This document shows positions 5,581-5,844 of a DNA stretch of 5,844 nt, piece after piece. The position numbers and the translations under genes were made by a program. Numbering within the stretch: position 1 is the stretch's first letter; every line of letters starts with the position of its first letter. The stretch covers positions 1 to 5,844 of the forward strand of contig CALFYC010000017.1 of NCBI GenBank assembly GCA_937952895.1, given 5' to 3'. Under the pieces are notes generated by a model. It had not been told where the DNA came from. It searched no databases and worked only from the letters and a program-made list of their open reading frames with translations. The DNA comes from an uncultured Neisseriaceae bacterium. GTDB lineage: Bacteria; Pseudomonadota; Gammaproteobacteria; Burkholderiales; UBA11063.

Positions 5581-5738
5581 TTAATATATCCCAATAATAC
5601 GTTCTTAAATAATTATCTATATATGATCCAGATCGAATTTGTAGTGTATAAATCAGACCTAATACTTATATCTTTTGATAAATGATTTTCTAAAAAAGCT
5701 TTAGCTATTCTAATATCACTTAGAATCTTTATAGTAAA
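5549..5738 (-). pseudogene. Frameshifted 5' remnant of an Rpn-family (PD-(D/E)XK) nuclease/transposase gene
   Basis: Two overlapping minus-strand frames together give the N-terminal part of the Rpn/TIGR01784 family (recombination-promoting nuclease, often annotated as PD-(D/E)XK transposase). The first frame (5738-5643) reads SDIRIAKAFLENHLSKDI and on to DLYT. The second (from about 5650 to the stop at 5551-5549) continues LQIRSGSYIDNYLRTYYWDIL. Family members show the same order: Asp-x-x-x-Ala-x-x-Phe-Leu-Glu-x-x-Leu, then Asp-x-x-Thr-Leu, Ser-Gly-Ser-[FY]-[IV]-Asp, and [YF]-x-Asp-[IL]-Leu with a catalytic Asp. A frameshift at about 5643-5650 joins the parts. The start region has two consecutive stops at 5744-5739. 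Everything after the WDIL motif is missing, including the usual Glu-His-Gln-Ser segment; full members are about 250-300 residues. It is clearly non-functional. The family call is from motif recall, not a search. Confidence 0.62.
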
Positions 5739-5844
5739 TTATTATACCTTATTCAAAAGCTCTTTTGTGTCACCATAGATAAAATATTTAATTCTATAAA
5801 AATTGCTGAGAGTATATTATATGGATTGTGTTCCATGATAAAAT

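Larger units (their letters stand above)
5271..5844. other. Region without an intact gene upstream of miaA
   Basis: No intact open frame of credible length with a start and ribosome binding site is visible on either strand. The stretch should hold the miaA promoter, but no convincing -35/-10 pair stands out; TTGAAA on the minus strand (5309-5304) has no matching -10 at good spacing. What can be read on the minus strand are two broken coding remnants, listed separately. The plus strand shows nothing recognisable. It looks like decayed accessory DNA. Confidence 0.6.

Noticed and set aside
39..5844. CRISPR arrays, tRNA or rRNA genes, and complete insertion sequences.
   Set aside because: No regularly spaced direct repeats, cloverleaf-like sequence, rRNA segment or IS-type terminal repeats were seen on either strand.

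Overview
The window looks like the end of an assembled contig from an AT-rich gammaproteobacterium (GC roughly 30% by eye). The MiaA sequence is of proteobacterial type. A small outer-membrane beta-barrel with a cleavable signal peptide shows a Gram-negative cell. A decayed Rpn-type (PD-(D/E)XK 'transposase') gene is the kind of relic common in host-associated bacteria such as Legionellales, Rickettsiales and Francisella relatives. The genus cannot be fixed from this sequence. Bases 1-38 are not biological: they match an Illumina sequencing adapter, so genomic sequence starts at base 39.

Left part (39-1810). Reading leftwards there is a 55-codon gene (716-549) and then a gene for a secreted, cysteine-containing protein (482 to the contig edge, 3' end missing). 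The 55-codon product carries a lasso-peptide-type leader (Y-x2-P-x-L-x3-G) and ends in a Gly/Cys-rich tail with Glu at position 8 of the inferred core. It is the best candidate for an undescribed system here: a RiPP precursor whose maturation enzymes are not in view. Diverging from it across 110 bp is a complete FAD-dependent oxidoreductase gene (827-1810). That gene has a good sigma70-like promoter with a perfect inverted repeat in the spacer, so the two transcription units may be co-regulated. Any biochemical link between the flavoprotein and the peptide is inference only.

Middle part (1811-4194). A solitary Wzx-like polysaccharide flippase (2036-3397, minus) converges on the oxidoreductase gene. 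Upstream of it, also on the minus strand, is a small outer-membrane beta-barrel protein (3601-4194), whose true start is at 4194. Hairpins and a 10-bp inverted repeat lie between the two.

Right part (4195-5844). miaA (4301-5260, minus) encodes tRNA dimethylallyltransferase. It is the only clear housekeeping gene and is not beside hfq or mutL in this window. Its start codon abuts an (AT)6 tract. The remaining ~580 bp have no intact gene but contain a frameshifted 5' remnant of an Rpn-family gene and a second, unrecognised, stop-interrupted frame, which marks a decaying accessory segment.
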